Positions 43,058 to 52,330 of a stretch of DNA of 64,000 nucleotides are shown piece by piece (positions within the stretch are counted from its first letter, which is position 1; every line of letters begins with the position of its first letter). The translations under genes and the position numbers were made by a program. The stretch spans positions 992,001 through 1,056,000 of the forward strand of contig NZ_AP017313.1 in assembly GCF_002355435.1 (NCBI RefSeq), in the 5' to 3' direction. A model generated the notes under the pieces. It did not search any database and was not told the DNA's origin. It was given only the letters and a program-made list of their open reading frames with translations. Source of the DNA: Mucilaginibacter gotjawali (GTDB lineage: Bacteria; Bacteroidota; Bacteroidia; Sphingobacteriales; Sphingobacteriaceae).

Positions 43058-44523
43058 ATGAAAAAAAATCATCCCTGATAAGCCTTGCTTTTGCAGGTTT
43101 ATTGCTGTTGGTTGCCGGTGCTGCTAATGCACAAAAGGCAGCTGCCTATTCAGCTAAAAACAAAACGGTAAAAGTATATGTTACCGCCGAAAACTCTGAT
43201 AAGCGCTTAACACAAACCGAAACCCTGCATTTTACTGATAAACCGCAACCGGTGGAAACCGAAGTGGCGGTGTTTGTTGATCCATCCAAAAAATTCCAAA
43301 CCATGCTGGGGATCGGCGGCGCTTTGACAGATGCATCTGCCGAGACTTTTTACAAGTTGCCAAAGGATAAGCAACAGGAATTGCTTACAGCCTATTATGA
43401 TAAAACCAGGGGTATAGGCTATACCCTTGGCCGCACCAATATCCAGAGCTGCGATTTCTCCAGCGGAACCTATAGTTACGTTAAAGAGAATGACGCCGCT
43501 TTAAAAACATTTGATGTGAGCCATGATAAACAATACCGCATCCCTTTTATTAAAGAAGTAATAAAAGCGGCAGGTGGTAAGCTTACTTTGTTTGCATCAC
43601 CATGGAGCCCGCCGGGATGGATGAAAACCAATAACGATGTTTTACATGGCGGCAAACTAAAACCTGAATTTGACCAGAGCTGGGCAAACTTTTATGTGAA
43701 ATTTATTAAAACCTACGAGAAGCTTGGGATACCGATTTGGGGATTGAGTGTACAAAATGAGCCGATGGCTACGCAAAGCTGGGAATCATGCCTGTATACA
43801 GCCGAAGATCAGCGTGATTTTATCAAGAATTTTTTGGGCCCCACTTTGTATAAGGCGGGTATGGCCAACAAAAAGCTGATCGCCTGGGACCATAACCGCG
43901 ACCTGATGTACCAGCAGGCCAGCACTATATTGGAAGACCCTGAAGCAGCAAAATATGTTTGGGGTATAGGTTACCACTGGTACGAAACCTGGACCGGCGC
44001 CAATATGAATTTTGAAAACGAGCGCCGCGTGGCCGAATCTTTTCCCAATACGCATTTGATATTTACTGAAGGCTGCGCCGAAAAGTTTGACCTGAGCAAA
44101 GTAAATGATTGGGCACTTGGCGAAAAATACGGTACTTCAATGATCAATGATTTTAATGCAGGCACCGTTGGCTGGACCGACTGGAACGTATTGCTGGACG
44201 AAAAAGGCGGACCAAACCATGTGGGTAATTTCTGTTTCGCGCCGGTACATGCGGATACCAAAACCGGGCAGATCACCTATACCAATGCTTATTATTACAT
44301 CGGGCATTTCTCCAAATTCATCCACCCGGGAGCGAGGCGCATCGTTAGCGCTGCCAGCCGCGACATGCTTTTGAGCACTGCTTATATCAATACTGACGGC
44401 AAAATAGCCGTAGTAGTAATGAACAAAACCGATAAGGATATTGATTACCTGCTATGGATAAAAGGTAAAGCAGCTAAAACAACCAGCCCTGCACATTCAA
44501 TGGAAACGTTGGTGGTGGAATAG
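43058..44523 (+). CDS. GH30 glucosidase, secreted, with a one-base frameshift in the start region
   Basis: The GH30 protein runs from about 43069 to 44523. Its barrel carries MLGIGGALTDASAETFYKLP, PWSPPGWMKTN, the acid/base E in VQNEPMA (E220 counted from the codon at 43102) and the nucleophile E in FTEGCAE (E323). A short beta domain closes the protein (INTDGKIAVVVMNKTDKDID). The family hydrolyses glucosylceramide-like or beta-glucan substrates. The N-terminus is odd. ATG 43058 is followed by eight A residues and stops after MKKNHP. Nine A residues would give MKKKSSLISLAFAGLLLLVA, an ideal signal peptide. As sequenced, only non-ATG starts such as TTG 43102 are in frame, and that leaves a truncated signal. 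It is a real frameshift, a phase-variable tract, or a sequencing error. Confidence 0.85.
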
Positions 44524-44554
44524 TTGATTAGTGATCAGAGACTGGAGATTAGTT

Positions 44555-44597
44555 AAAAAGGCTTGCAATGGTATAAAAAAACCTGCAAGCCTTTTTT
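44555..44597. terminator. Bidirectional rho-independent terminator
   Basis: aaaaaggcttgca (44555-44567) pairs with tgcaagccttttt (44584-44596), with A-rich sequence on one side and T-rich on the other, so it can act in both directions. It separates the converging GH30 and Uma2 genes. Confidence 0.75.
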
Positions 44598-44628
44598 GTA
44601 ATTCCCAAAGACTTCCGAAGGCTGATAT

Positions 44629-45213
44629 TTAATTTTCTTCGAAGATCTCGTTAATATCCATTGAAAAACCCGGCAATACATTTGAAGTTAGCTCATCCCC
44701 GGCTATAAGTAATCTTGAAGGCTGGAAAAGCCCTTTGTCATCAAGCGTATACTTTAGAAATGTGCGCTCACTTGGATGGATGATCCAATATTCTTTTACG
44801 CCGGCTTCTTCGTAAACCTCATATTTATTGCGAAGTTCTTTCTTATTATTGCCGGGAGAAAGTATCTCAACAACTATATCCGGTGCACCGATACAGCCGC
44901 GATCATCTAACTTTGAAAGATCGCAAACGACGCATATATCTGGCTGAACAACTGTAATAATTGCATTGTCTTCTTTGGATGAACGGGGCAACCGTACATC
45001 GAAAGGTGCAGTGTACACTTTACAAGGTTTTCCTTTTAAGTAGTTGCCGATTTTTAAAGTTATCGCCAGTGATATTTCCTGATGTGAACGGCTTGGCGCC
45101 GGACTCATTGTAAATATTTTGCCCTTAATAAGTTCAAGGCGCTCGTCAAACTGCCATTTAAAGTAATCGGCATAGGTATATGTTTTCGAGAAATCCAGAT
45201 CTGATAATTGCAT
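44629..45213 (-). CDS. Uma2 family putative restriction endonuclease
   Basis: The 194-residue protein has the Uma2/DUF820 layout: YTYADYFKWQFDERLELIKG with the first acidic residue, SRSHQEISLAITLKIGNYLK with the histidine, then VVQPDICVVCD and GAPDIVVEILSPGN, whose D...E-x-L pattern is the PD-(D/E)xK nuclease core. NKYEVYEEAGVKEYWIIHP supplies the lysine region. Such proteins are abundant in Bacteroidetes and Cyanobacteria; nuclease activity is predicted by fold but the biological role is not established. There is no associated methylase, so it is not a classical restriction system. It is a single gene, convergent with the GH30 gene. Confidence 0.85.
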   Translation of the reverse strand: MQLSDLDFSKTYTYADYFKWQFDERLELIKGKIFTMSPAPSRSHQEISLAITLKIGNYLKGKPCKVYTAPFDVRLPRSSKEDNAIITVVQPDICVVCDLSKLDDRGCIGAPDIVVEILSPGNNKKELRNKYEVYEEAGVKEYWIIHPSERTFLKYTLDDKGLFQPSRLLIAGDELTSNVLPGFSMDINEIFEEN

Positions 45214-45318
45214 ACCGTTAACCTTGTGAGTGGATAATTATTACAATAATACTAAAAATAATGTTTTATGTCAGGGCCGTGACAGGGAAATCGCGTTTAA
45301 AACTTGCCGCTCAAAATG

Positions 45319-45457
45319 TGGCTAAAGCCTTTATCTTTTTGTTTACTTTTTCCGTTCCTTAAAAGGAACGGCAATGAATTTTGGAAGCATGGCTTTTCAT
45401 TTATTGCCGTTGGCTTTAGCCAACGGGTAAATTGAAGCAATAAAAATGGCTTTAGCC
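45319..45457. repeat. Small palindromic element with TGGCTAAAGCC ends
   Basis: tggctaaagcc at 45319-45329 is mirrored by ggctttagcc at 45448-45457, with a further ttggctttagccaa at about 45410-45423. The core contains gttccttaaaaggaac and gccgttggc. It is related to the element at 15207-15346 but has the core in the other orientation. It fills most of the 304-base gap 45214-45517, where I see no gene. Confidence 0.65.
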
Positions 45458-45517
45458 TCAATTAAATATGCCGGTTTTTTTAAACGCGATTTCCCTGATG
45501 GCTGTGAATCCCTTTCA

Positions 45518-48181
45518 CTACTTAAACTTATTAAAATGATAGGTATAAGTTAAAAGCACATAACGTTTAAGCACCTGGTTTTGAACATCGTTTATACTGT
45601 TTGCAACCACGTAATGGCTGAAGCTTACATTTTGATTTAACATATCATAACAGATCAGCCCGATCTCTCCTTTGCCATCTTTCTGGATCCGCTTTGAGAT
45701 GGAAAGATCGAGTAAATTGGCACTCCGCTGAAAGCCGGGGGCTACCAAAGGGTTGTAGTTATAATTATAGCTTACTCTCCACCTAAAATTTACCGGAAGG
45801 CTTACATCTGCGGCCATACCTGCTCCTTGCGTAGTGAAGCTAGTATTGGGGTAATTAACCAACTGATATTTGGTAATGGCGTAGTTAATATTGTACGAAG
45901 GTTCAAGTGTCACAACATCGTTCCAATCAAGGTCAAGCTCGGGCTTGAAAATGATATTTTGGGTATTTTGAAAGCCGTTCTGGCCATTCACAATGAAAAA
46001 ATTATGCCCGGCAGCCGCCGAAAGGTTCGATACAAGCATCAGTTGCCATTTATTACGCTTTTTAAATTGCATGCTGAAGTTGCCGTTTAAGTAGGCAGTG
46101 AACCGGCCATTCCGGTTTATCGGGGTGGTAATATTAGCCCCCTCCGGGGTGATGGTCTGCTCATTAACGATGGTGTTTTTTTCGATGACGATATGCGAAT
46201 TGATGTTAATATTCAGATGGGTTTGATAATTGTATTTGCGGTATTCCAAATTGATGTTATTAAAATAGGTGGGTTTTAGATCGGGGTTACCTATAAAAGT
46301 ATAAAGCGGGCTATATACAATGGTGATGGGCTGCAAATTATTGATGGATGGTTGCTGCACCGATTCGCTATAACTTAAAGTAAAATCATTTACATGTACT
46401 TCCGCCGACGGCAGTGTATAGAAAAAGTTCTGGTTCAAATCATTGGTATAGCTGTTAAAGTGATTGCCAATTTGCTGGCCCAGCGCGGTAACGCCCGCCT
46501 TTATGGATATGTTATCGGTGAAATTATAAGTAAGCTGCGGCATCACGCTCTCTCCCCAAAGGTTGCGGATAAGGTTGCTGCTTTGGTCGGGCAGGAATAT
46601 GGTGTACAGGCCAGTTTTCAGGTTTTCATCATAAGTAAGCAAATCGCCTTTGTTTTGGTCGTGTAAACCTATCAGCACAATGTCGCCGGACAATTTTTTA
46701 GTGATAGGATAATGATAGGCAACATTTAAACCGGCAGAAATATCGTTGCTGGTATTTTTTGCCGAGCGCCTCAGGGTATCGGATGCTAAAGCGGCGATGT
46801 AGGATAGCAGGTTGTCAGTATTAAAATCAAGGCTGTTTTCGGGATGTATGCCTACGCTGTTTCCGATGGTTATTGAAGCCCCTTTTTTGTTTAATTTACG
46901 GTAATAACTAAGGCTGTGCTGGTATTGAAACGAACTGCTGCTGCCACGATTGCTGCTGGTATCAGTATTCAGCAGCGGGAAATAGGTATTTGATTTAATA
47001 CTGCCGGTGCTGCTTTTACTGTTGTTGTAACTATATGCCAGGTCTGGTACATACCTGATAATGGTGAGTGAATCAGGCTTCCATTCTGTTTCGGCGTGAA
47101 GCGTTTGTTCATTTGCCCTGTGGTGCTGTATGTTTTCTGTCAGGGTGTTAAACATCGTATCACTGATGTTTTGCTGTATCCTGGAATGGGTGGTATTATC
47201 ACTGATGGTGTTGCTGAACCGGTATTCGATATGCAATTTTAATTTTTTAGTAATGTCTTTCGTGAAATCAAGGTTACCAGAGTTTGTTTTGTTGAGACCG
47301 CCATTGCCAAACTGAAACGTATTGAATCCGCCGTAATTCCCGGTGAAAAAGCCAGTGTTACTGAGGTTGTCTGCGCCAAGCCTGGCGCTTAACTGGAGGT
47401 CATCCTGAAATTTTGCTAAAAAACCTGCACCGGCATACCTATCCTCTGTACCTCCGCCGACGCCTAATGTGCTTAATATACCTTTGGCAAATTTCTTTTT
47501 AAATTTAAGGTTGATGATCTTTTTAACCTGGTAATCAGGGACCAGGTGATCCGGGTCGTCATCCCGGTCGTCATACACCTGCACTTTCGAGATCATATTT
47601 GCCTCCAGGTTTCGCGTGGCAATGGTGGGATCGTTCGCAAAAAACGTCTTACCGTTCACCTTTATTTTCGATATATCCCTGCCGTTTACGGTTATCTGAC
47701 CGTTAAGGTCGACCTGTACGCCGGGTAACTTCCGGAGCAAATCTTCAACCAGTGCATTGGGCCGGGTTTTAAAGGCTTCGGCATCAAATTCAATGGCATC
47801 TTTTTTAATGATGACGGGGACACGCTCGCCCTTAACCACTACTTCGGTTAACATTTTTGTGTTTAGAAGTATTTTACCAAGATCAATGAGGCCTTCGCTA
47901 TTAAATTTCAGACTGATATGCCTGCTCTGATACCCCACGTGTGAGATCAACAGGCGGGACGGCTCCTGGCGGAGGTTCCGTAACGTAAATACACCGTTTT
48001 TATCGGTAACGGTATAAGATACCAGCGAAGAATCTTTCAGCTCAAGCACCGAAACGGTGGCAAGCGGTATGGGTTGATTTGTTAAAGAGTCAAATACAGT
48101 TGCTTTTACTGTTCCATGATTTTGGGCTTTTAGTATTAATATTGACGCGGTAAGCAGCAGGAATGTAAAAATATAACGCAT
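45518..48181 (-). CDS. TonB-dependent receptor-like outer membrane beta-barrel protein
   Basis: The 887-residue protein has a signal peptide (ending LILKAQN). It continues with a carboxypeptidase-like domain (KATVFDSLTNQPIPLATVSV; DKNGVFTLRNL) and a plug region with ALVEDLLRKLPGVQVDLNGQ and VNGKTFFANDP, then a long barrel part. It has the same architecture as the gene at 18862-21669 but is clearly diverged. No SusD-like or GLPGLI gene follows it. It ends with strand RYVLLTYTYHFNKF, whose terminal aromatic residue is typical for BAM-targeted barrels. The ligand is unknown; TonB coupling is suggested but no TonB box is assigned here. The gene downstream (lower coordinates) is a palindromic-repeat gap. 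Confidence 0.88.
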   Translation of the reverse strand: MRYIFTFLLLTASILILKAQNHGTVKATVFDSLTNQPIPLATVSVLELKDSSLVSYTVTDKNGVFTLRNLRQEPSRLLISHVGYQSRHISLKFNSEGLIDLGKILLNTKMLTEVVVKGERVPVIIKKDAIEFDAEAFKTRPNALVEDLLRKLPGVQVDLNGQITVNGRDISKIKVNGKTFFANDPTIATRNLEANMISKVQVYDDRDDDPDHLVPDYQVKKIINLKFKKKFAKGILSTLGVGGGTEDRYAGAGFLAKFQDDLQLSARLGADNLSNTGFFTGNYGGFNTFQFGNGGLNKTNSGNLDFTKDITKKLKLHIEYRFSNTISDNTTHSRIQQNISDTMFNTLTENIQHHRANEQTLHAETEWKPDSLTIIRYVPDLAYSYNNSKSSTGSIKSNTYFPLLNTDTSSNRGSSSSFQYQHSLSYYRKLNKKGASITIGNSVGIHPENSLDFNTDNLLSYIAALASDTLRRSAKNTSNDISAGLNVAYHYPITKKLSGDIVLIGLHDQNKGDLLTYDENLKTGLYTIFLPDQSSNLIRNLWGESVMPQLTYNFTDNISIKAGVTALGQQIGNHFNSYTNDLNQNFFYTLPSAEVHVNDFTLSYSESVQQPSINNLQPITIVYSPLYTFIGNPDLKPTYFNNINLEYRKYNYQTHLNININSHIVIEKNTIVNEQTITPEGANITTPINRNGRFTAYLNGNFSMQFKKRNKWQLMLVSNLSAAAGHNFFIVNGQNGFQNTQNIIFKPELDLDWNDVVTLEPSYNINYAITKYQLVNYPNTSFTTQGAGMAADVSLPVNFRWRVSYNYNYNPLVAPGFQRSANLLDLSISKRIQKDGKGEIGLICYDMLNQNVSFSHYVVANSINDVQNQVLKRYVLLTYTYHFNKFK

Positions 48182-48285
48182 TCAAAAAGGCTTTGGATGC
48201 AGCAATATAAGGATAATAAACCCATCAACTAAAAGTTTAAGAGTTAATTTATCGTAATATTTTTGTTGCTATACCTCCGGTATCT

Positions 48286-49485
48286 TTAATTAAGCGATAT
48301 GGTTTTACTTTCGCCGAAAATTACTTTGGCTGTGGGGGCGGTTGGGTTGGTGTCCCACAAACATTCTCTTGCAGTTAGTTTTAGGGCCACCGGATCAATT
48401 GAAATAAGCAGAAAAGACAGTTTGGTTTCATCTTTTGATGAGATTTCCCCTTTCATTGGTGAATCAACCCTGAATACCGGGAGCGAGATGTCTTTATCGG
48501 GGCCCTGGTAGGTATAAAACTCGTTAAAATTGGTGTTGCCATGTAAATACGCCTTTACATTGGGATGCGCTTTAAGGAATTTAACCCAGCCGCGCTGTTC
48601 CAAATCAGTTTGGCCTTTTACGGCGGCGTTGCCCTCTTTGTAATACTCGGTAACAAGGTTTTCAAACTTGTTTTGTTTGTTCATATCATGCGGAGCGGCC
48701 GGGTTGGTAAAATGTTTGGCCTCACTTTCGGGCTCGTCATGGCTAACAATTATTACCGGGGTGTTTTTAGCAACTTTATTGATATCCTTTTCCATCCAGA
48801 TCCTTTCGGCAGAATCGGGCCAAAGGGTGATGAACATAAAATGAATGCCCTTTATATCCCTTGAGTAATTGATCTTATCGGTAGTATAGTTATAAGCCTC
48901 GTTAGTCATAGGTTTTGCCGGTTTCAGCATCAGGTTATAAATATTAACCATTGAACTTGGGTCGGTAAGTGGTTGCATCGGTTTATAAAAGCCAATAGCG
49001 TTGGTAATATCGTGGTTGCCGGGCACTATCAAAAACTGTGTCGGCTTTTGATCATGGCCCTTCAGGGTTATCCCATTAAAATAGGTTTCGCTAAACTGGG
49101 CAAATGAAGTGGCTGCACTCTGGATCGGAATTTCCATCCGGTTCGCAATATCCCCGCCTTCAATTAAATAATCAATCCCATCGATTTTTTTACCGGCATC
49201 AACGCCGTTATCGGCAGGGAAAGTTAAGCCCGGCAAACTGTTCATTTGGGCCACCATCGCTTTATTTACCTTTTCCGAAATTACGTTGCTATCGCCCCTG
49301 AAAGCTTTGCGGCTGATGCCAAAATGGGCATCCGAAGTAAATATCAACTCTATTGTTGAAGCATTTTTGGCCTGGCAAAAGCCTGTTGCGGGGATTAATA
49401 AGGCCAGGCAAAAAAGCAAGGCAATAGATAGGGTTGTTGTTGTTTTAATGTTCAGAAAGTGTTTACAGGAATAAATAGCCATCAT
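48286..49485 (-). CDS. Secreted metallophosphoesterase
   Basis: The likely start is ATG 49485 or 49482 (399-400 residues); an ATG at 49527 would add 14 residues of no evident value. A signal peptide (cleavage near TGFCQA) precedes the calcineurin-like fold. The metal-binding motifs are FTSDAHFG (Asp and His), EGGDIAN, VPGNHDI, IIVSHDEPE and AYLHGNTNF, in the usual order. The family hydrolyses phosphate mono- or diesters; the substrate is unknown. It lies in the opposite direction to the flavin-oxidase-like gene and just downstream of no operon partner. The exported location suggests phosphate scavenging or surface substrate processing. Confidence 0.85.
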   Translation of the reverse strand: MMAIYSCKHFLNIKTTTTLSIALLFCLALLIPATGFCQAKNASTIELIFTSDAHFGISRKAFRGDSNVISEKVNKAMVAQMNSLPGLTFPADNGVDAGKKIDGIDYLIEGGDIANRMEIPIQSAATSFAQFSETYFNGITLKGHDQKPTQFLIVPGNHDITNAIGFYKPMQPLTDPSSMVNIYNLMLKPAKPMTNEAYNYTTDKINYSRDIKGIHFMFITLWPDSAERIWMEKDINKVAKNTPVIIVSHDEPESEAKHFTNPAAPHDMNKQNKFENLVTEYYKEGNAAVKGQTDLEQRGWVKFLKAHPNVKAYLHGNTNFNEFYTYQGPDKDISLPVFRVDSPMKGEISSKDETKLSFLLISIDPVALKLTARECLWDTNPTAPTAKVIFGESKTISLN

Positions 49486-49676
49486 AGATCGGGGGGGAAG
49501 TGTTAACCGCAAAAATAGGTTTGGCAAGGCATCTGTATATTACCGTTATATTAATAAATGGTAAACAAACCGGCCAATTGTTATACTATTATCAAATTCA
49601 GGGTAAAAAAGGGGGGCCGGGTGTTATTTTCCGCGCCTGAAAAAAAATATCTCTAAATTTGATCAGCATTAAAATT

Positions 49677-50231
49677 ATGGGCAAGTTTTATAACGAAATA
49701 CCTGAACAGCAAAAGGCGTTTATTGAAAAACAAAAAATGTTTTTTGTGGCTTCGGCGCCGTTGAGTGCCGATGGGCATGTTAACCTGTCGCCAAAGGGAA
49801 TGGATTGTTTCCGGGTGTTATCACCCAACCGGGTGGCTTATATGGATATTATCGGGAGCGGGAACGAAACCTCGGCGCATATCCTTGAGAATGGCCGGAT
49901 CACCTTTATGTTTTGCGCTTATGACGGCCCGCCGATGATCCTGCGCCTTTACGGCAAAGGATATTCCGTAATACCGGGCGATGAAGAATGGGAAGCGCTG
50001 GCGCAAAACTTTAACCTCGTCATGTCGACCCGGCAAATTATAGTGGCCGATATTGATATGGTACAAACTTCCTGCGGTTATGTGGTGCCCTACTATCAAT
50101 ACGGGGGCGAACGGGATACCATGCCAAAATGGGTCGCCAGTAAAGGCGCAGAGGCGCTTGAAACGTACAAGGCCGAAAAGAATATGCAGAGTATTGACGG
50201 CTTGCCTACCGGATTAGTTAAAGGTAGTTAA
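49677..50231 (+). CDS. Pyridoxamine 5'-phosphate oxidase family flavoprotein
   Basis: ATG 49677 (MGKFYNEIPEQQKAFIEKQK) is the likely start, giving 184 residues. The split-barrel FMN-binding pattern is visible: MFFVASAPLSADGHVNLSPK, then DCFRVLSPNRVAYMDIIGSG, and NETSAHILENGRITFMFCAY. The Asn/Ser/Pro-Lys-Gly strand is the usual phosphate-binding loop for FMN. The C-terminal segment TSCGYVVPYYQYGGERD carries a conserved Cys-Gly-Tyr seen in one subfamily. True pyridoxamine phosphate oxidase activity is doubtful; many members reduce flavin-linked substrates. It has no close operon partner. Confidence 0.82.
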   Translation: MGKFYNEIPEQQKAFIEKQKMFFVASAPLSADGHVNLSPKGMDCFRVLSPNRVAYMDIIGSGNETSAHILENGRITFMFCAYDGPPMILRLYGKGYSVIPGDEEWEALAQNFNLVMSTRQIIVADIDMVQTSCGYVVPYYQYGGERDTMPKWVASKGAEALETYKAEKNMQSIDGLPTGLVKGS

Positions 50232-50541
50232 TGGTTCATGGATCATAGTTCATGGTAAAAACAGTTAGTGAGATGTCAATCTAAAATTGACGTTCAGGCT
50301 TTATGAGAACGGCTTAAAAATACCGGGAGAGGTTATGTAAAATAGTGTAAACCCTGATAGTGCGCAAATTGCTTATTATCAGATATTTACTAATATAAAA
50401 TCCCTGAATGTGTAAACCCTTTGTAAACCCTTTTTGTGCTCTTTTGCGTTCAATTAACTTGTAAATTGACGTTGGTCAATTTATGGTTGACAGGACATTC
50501 GTGTTTTTTACACCCTTTACACCCTTTACAACAACTGCAAC
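50232..50541. other. Gene-free stretch, 310 bases
   Basis: Only short low-complexity words are seen, including caccctttac repeated near 50512-50531 and gtaaaccctt near 50412-50429. No reading frame or structured RNA is supported. Confidence 0.5.
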
Positions 50542-51291
50542 CTAAGCAGAAAAACCGCCCATGCCTTTTCCTGTCATCCTTACAAAACCTTCGGCGGCCT
50601 TTACGCCCAGCTCGCGACCGCGGAACTCTTCCATGGACGCATGCCCGCAGCCGTAAATGCCCGGAGGATCCTGGCTGGTGTGGCAGTAAACTGATTTGCG
50701 TTTTTGTTCCTGGGTATCGGTAATATCAATAAAATCGGTCGGTTTAAAGCCCATAGTTTGTTCACCTACGCAAACCTCAAAAAAATACAGCGGGAACTTA
50801 TTGTCGCTCCGCACCCATGTTTGTATGGTGAGCAGGCTGGCGCACTGGTGGTCCTTATGCGAATCAATGGGCCAATGGGTAAAAACCAGGTGGGGCCTCT
50901 CGGCTGCTATTAAATCCTGCACATGTTTAAGGGTTTCGTTGCTCACAAAGGTGTCGCCATCTATCTGCCCGGCAAAAACAGGTTTTGCGTTTAGTATCTT
51001 ACAGGCATTAATTGCTTCTTGTTTGCGGATGCGGGCGGCCTCATCATGGCCGGTGCCGGGAATGCCCGCTTCGCCGGTGGTTAAATAAATGATGGTTACC
51101 TCGTGCCCTGCATTGGCGAGCTTGGCCAGCGTTCCCCCGCAGCCGCTTTCCGGGTCGTCAGGATGAGCGCCAACACAAACGATCTTTTTCTTTTCTAATG
51201 GATTTCGGGGGTCAGCGCTTAAAATACCCGGCAAAGTAAGCAGGCCTAAGCCTGCGGCAGTGGTTTTTACAAAATTGCGGCGTGAACTCAT
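50542..51291 (-). CDS. PIG-L family (LmbE-like) deacetylase with Tat-type signal
   Basis: The 249-residue protein begins MSSRRNFVKTTAAGLGLLTL, a twin-arginine-like signal. It continues with the PIG-L signature GAHPDDPESGCGGTLAKLAN, in which the His-Pro-Asp-Asp part carries the zinc ligands and the general base. THWPIDSHKDH supplies the second metal-ligand histidine, where PIG-L enzymes have HxxH. Members remove N-acetyl groups from GlcNAc-type sugars or small molecules. The Tat signal suggests export and a metal loaded before transport. It is divergent from the NmrA gene and shares a 130-base upstream region. Confidence 0.88.
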   Translation of the reverse strand: MSSRRNFVKTTAAGLGLLTLPGILSADPRNPLEKKKIVCVGAHPDDPESGCGGTLAKLANAGHEVTIIYLTTGEAGIPGTGHDEAARIRKQEAINACKILNAKPVFAGQIDGDTFVSNETLKHVQDLIAAERPHLVFTHWPIDSHKDHQCASLLTIQTWVRSDNKFPLYFFEVCVGEQTMGFKPTDFIDITDTQEQKRKSVYCHTSQDPPGIYGCGHASMEEFRGRELGVKAAEGFVRMTGKGMGGFSA

Positions 51292-51421
51292 GATGTTTTG
51301 GGTTTTGACGAATGTACAAGTTTACTAATTAAAAGCTGTTTTGGCTACAACAACAGCAGATCCGGTTACATCTGCCTATTTACCGATATGCACCTTTGTA
51401 ATATCAAATAAACAGAACACC

Positions 51422-52318
51422 ATGAAGATTATATTAACAGGGTCATTAGGACATATCGGAAAACCACTGACCGAAACGTTAGTGCAAAAAGGGCATGCGG
51501 TTACTGTGATCAGCAGTAACCCCGAAAAACAAAAGGACATCGAAGTATTAGGCGCCACCGCGGCCATCGGTTCAATAGAGGACGCTGATTTTTTAACCGC
51601 AACATTTGCCGGTGCAGATGCCGTTTACACCATGGTGATGGGCGGTAATTATTTCGACCCCAACTTCGACCTGACAGCCTATTGCAGCAATATCGCCCAA
51701 AATTACGTGCAGGCTATCCGGCTGTCCGGCGTAAAGCGGGTGGTTCACCTCAGCAGTATCGGGGCGCATATGGATAAAAATTCCGGTCTTATTCTGGCGC
51801 ATCATAACGTGGAGGTCATCCTGGATAAACTGGCAGATGTTGCCATCACGTTTATGCGCCCCGTAGGCTTTTATTACAATTTATTCAGCTTTGTGCCGAT
51901 GATCAAAAATACTGGGATGATCGCCTCCAACTATGGGGCCGATGAAATGCTGGTATGGGTTTCGCCGATAGATATTGCTGCCGCAGTTGTCGAAGAACTG
52001 GAAACGCCGCTTGTTGGCCGAAAAATAAGGTACGTGGTGAGCGACGAACTTACAGGCAACGAAACAGCAAGTATTTTAGGTGCAGCCATTGGGAAGCCGG
52101 ATCTGAAATGGATCCTGGTCTCCAATGAACAAATGCAGGGTCGGCTGGAATCTATTGGGATGAACCCGAAGATTGCTGCCGGTATGGCCGAAATGTTTGC
52201 AGCCCAGCATAGCGGCGAACTAACCGCAGATCTTTACCGGAATAGACCGGCGGTTTTAGGTGAAATAAAGCTGGCAGATTTCGCAAAGGAATTTGCAGCC
52301 GTTTACAACCAAAAATAA
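51422..52318 (+). CDS. NmrA-like NAD(P)-binding protein (atypical SDR)
   Basis: ATG 51422 gives 298 residues (an upstream in-frame ATG at 51341 lies in non-conserved sequence). The Rossmann start is MKIILTGSLGHIGKPLTETL with the TGxxGxxG dinucleotide loop. Residues VAITFMRPVGFYYNLFSFVP resemble NmrA/SDR a5 quinone-oxidoreductase-like proteins. The catalytic Tyr-x-x-x-Lys of classical SDRs is absent, as expected for NmrA-like sensors or reductases. The substrate is unknown. The AraC-type gene starts 12 bases after its stop on the same strand, so the two form a likely operon. Confidence 0.88.
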   Translation: MKIILTGSLGHIGKPLTETLVQKGHAVTVISSNPEKQKDIEVLGATAAIGSIEDADFLTATFAGADAVYTMVMGGNYFDPNFDLTAYCSNIAQNYVQAIRLSGVKRVVHLSSIGAHMDKNSGLILAHHNVEVILDKLADVAITFMRPVGFYYNLFSFVPMIKNTGMIASNYGADEMLVWVSPIDIAAAVVEELETPLVGRKIRYVVSDELTGNETASILGAAIGKPDLKWILVSNEQMQGRLESIGMNPKIAAGMAEMFAAQHSGELTADLYRNRPAVLGEIKLADFAKEFAAVYNQK

Positions 52319-52330
52319 GTATATTGTGAT

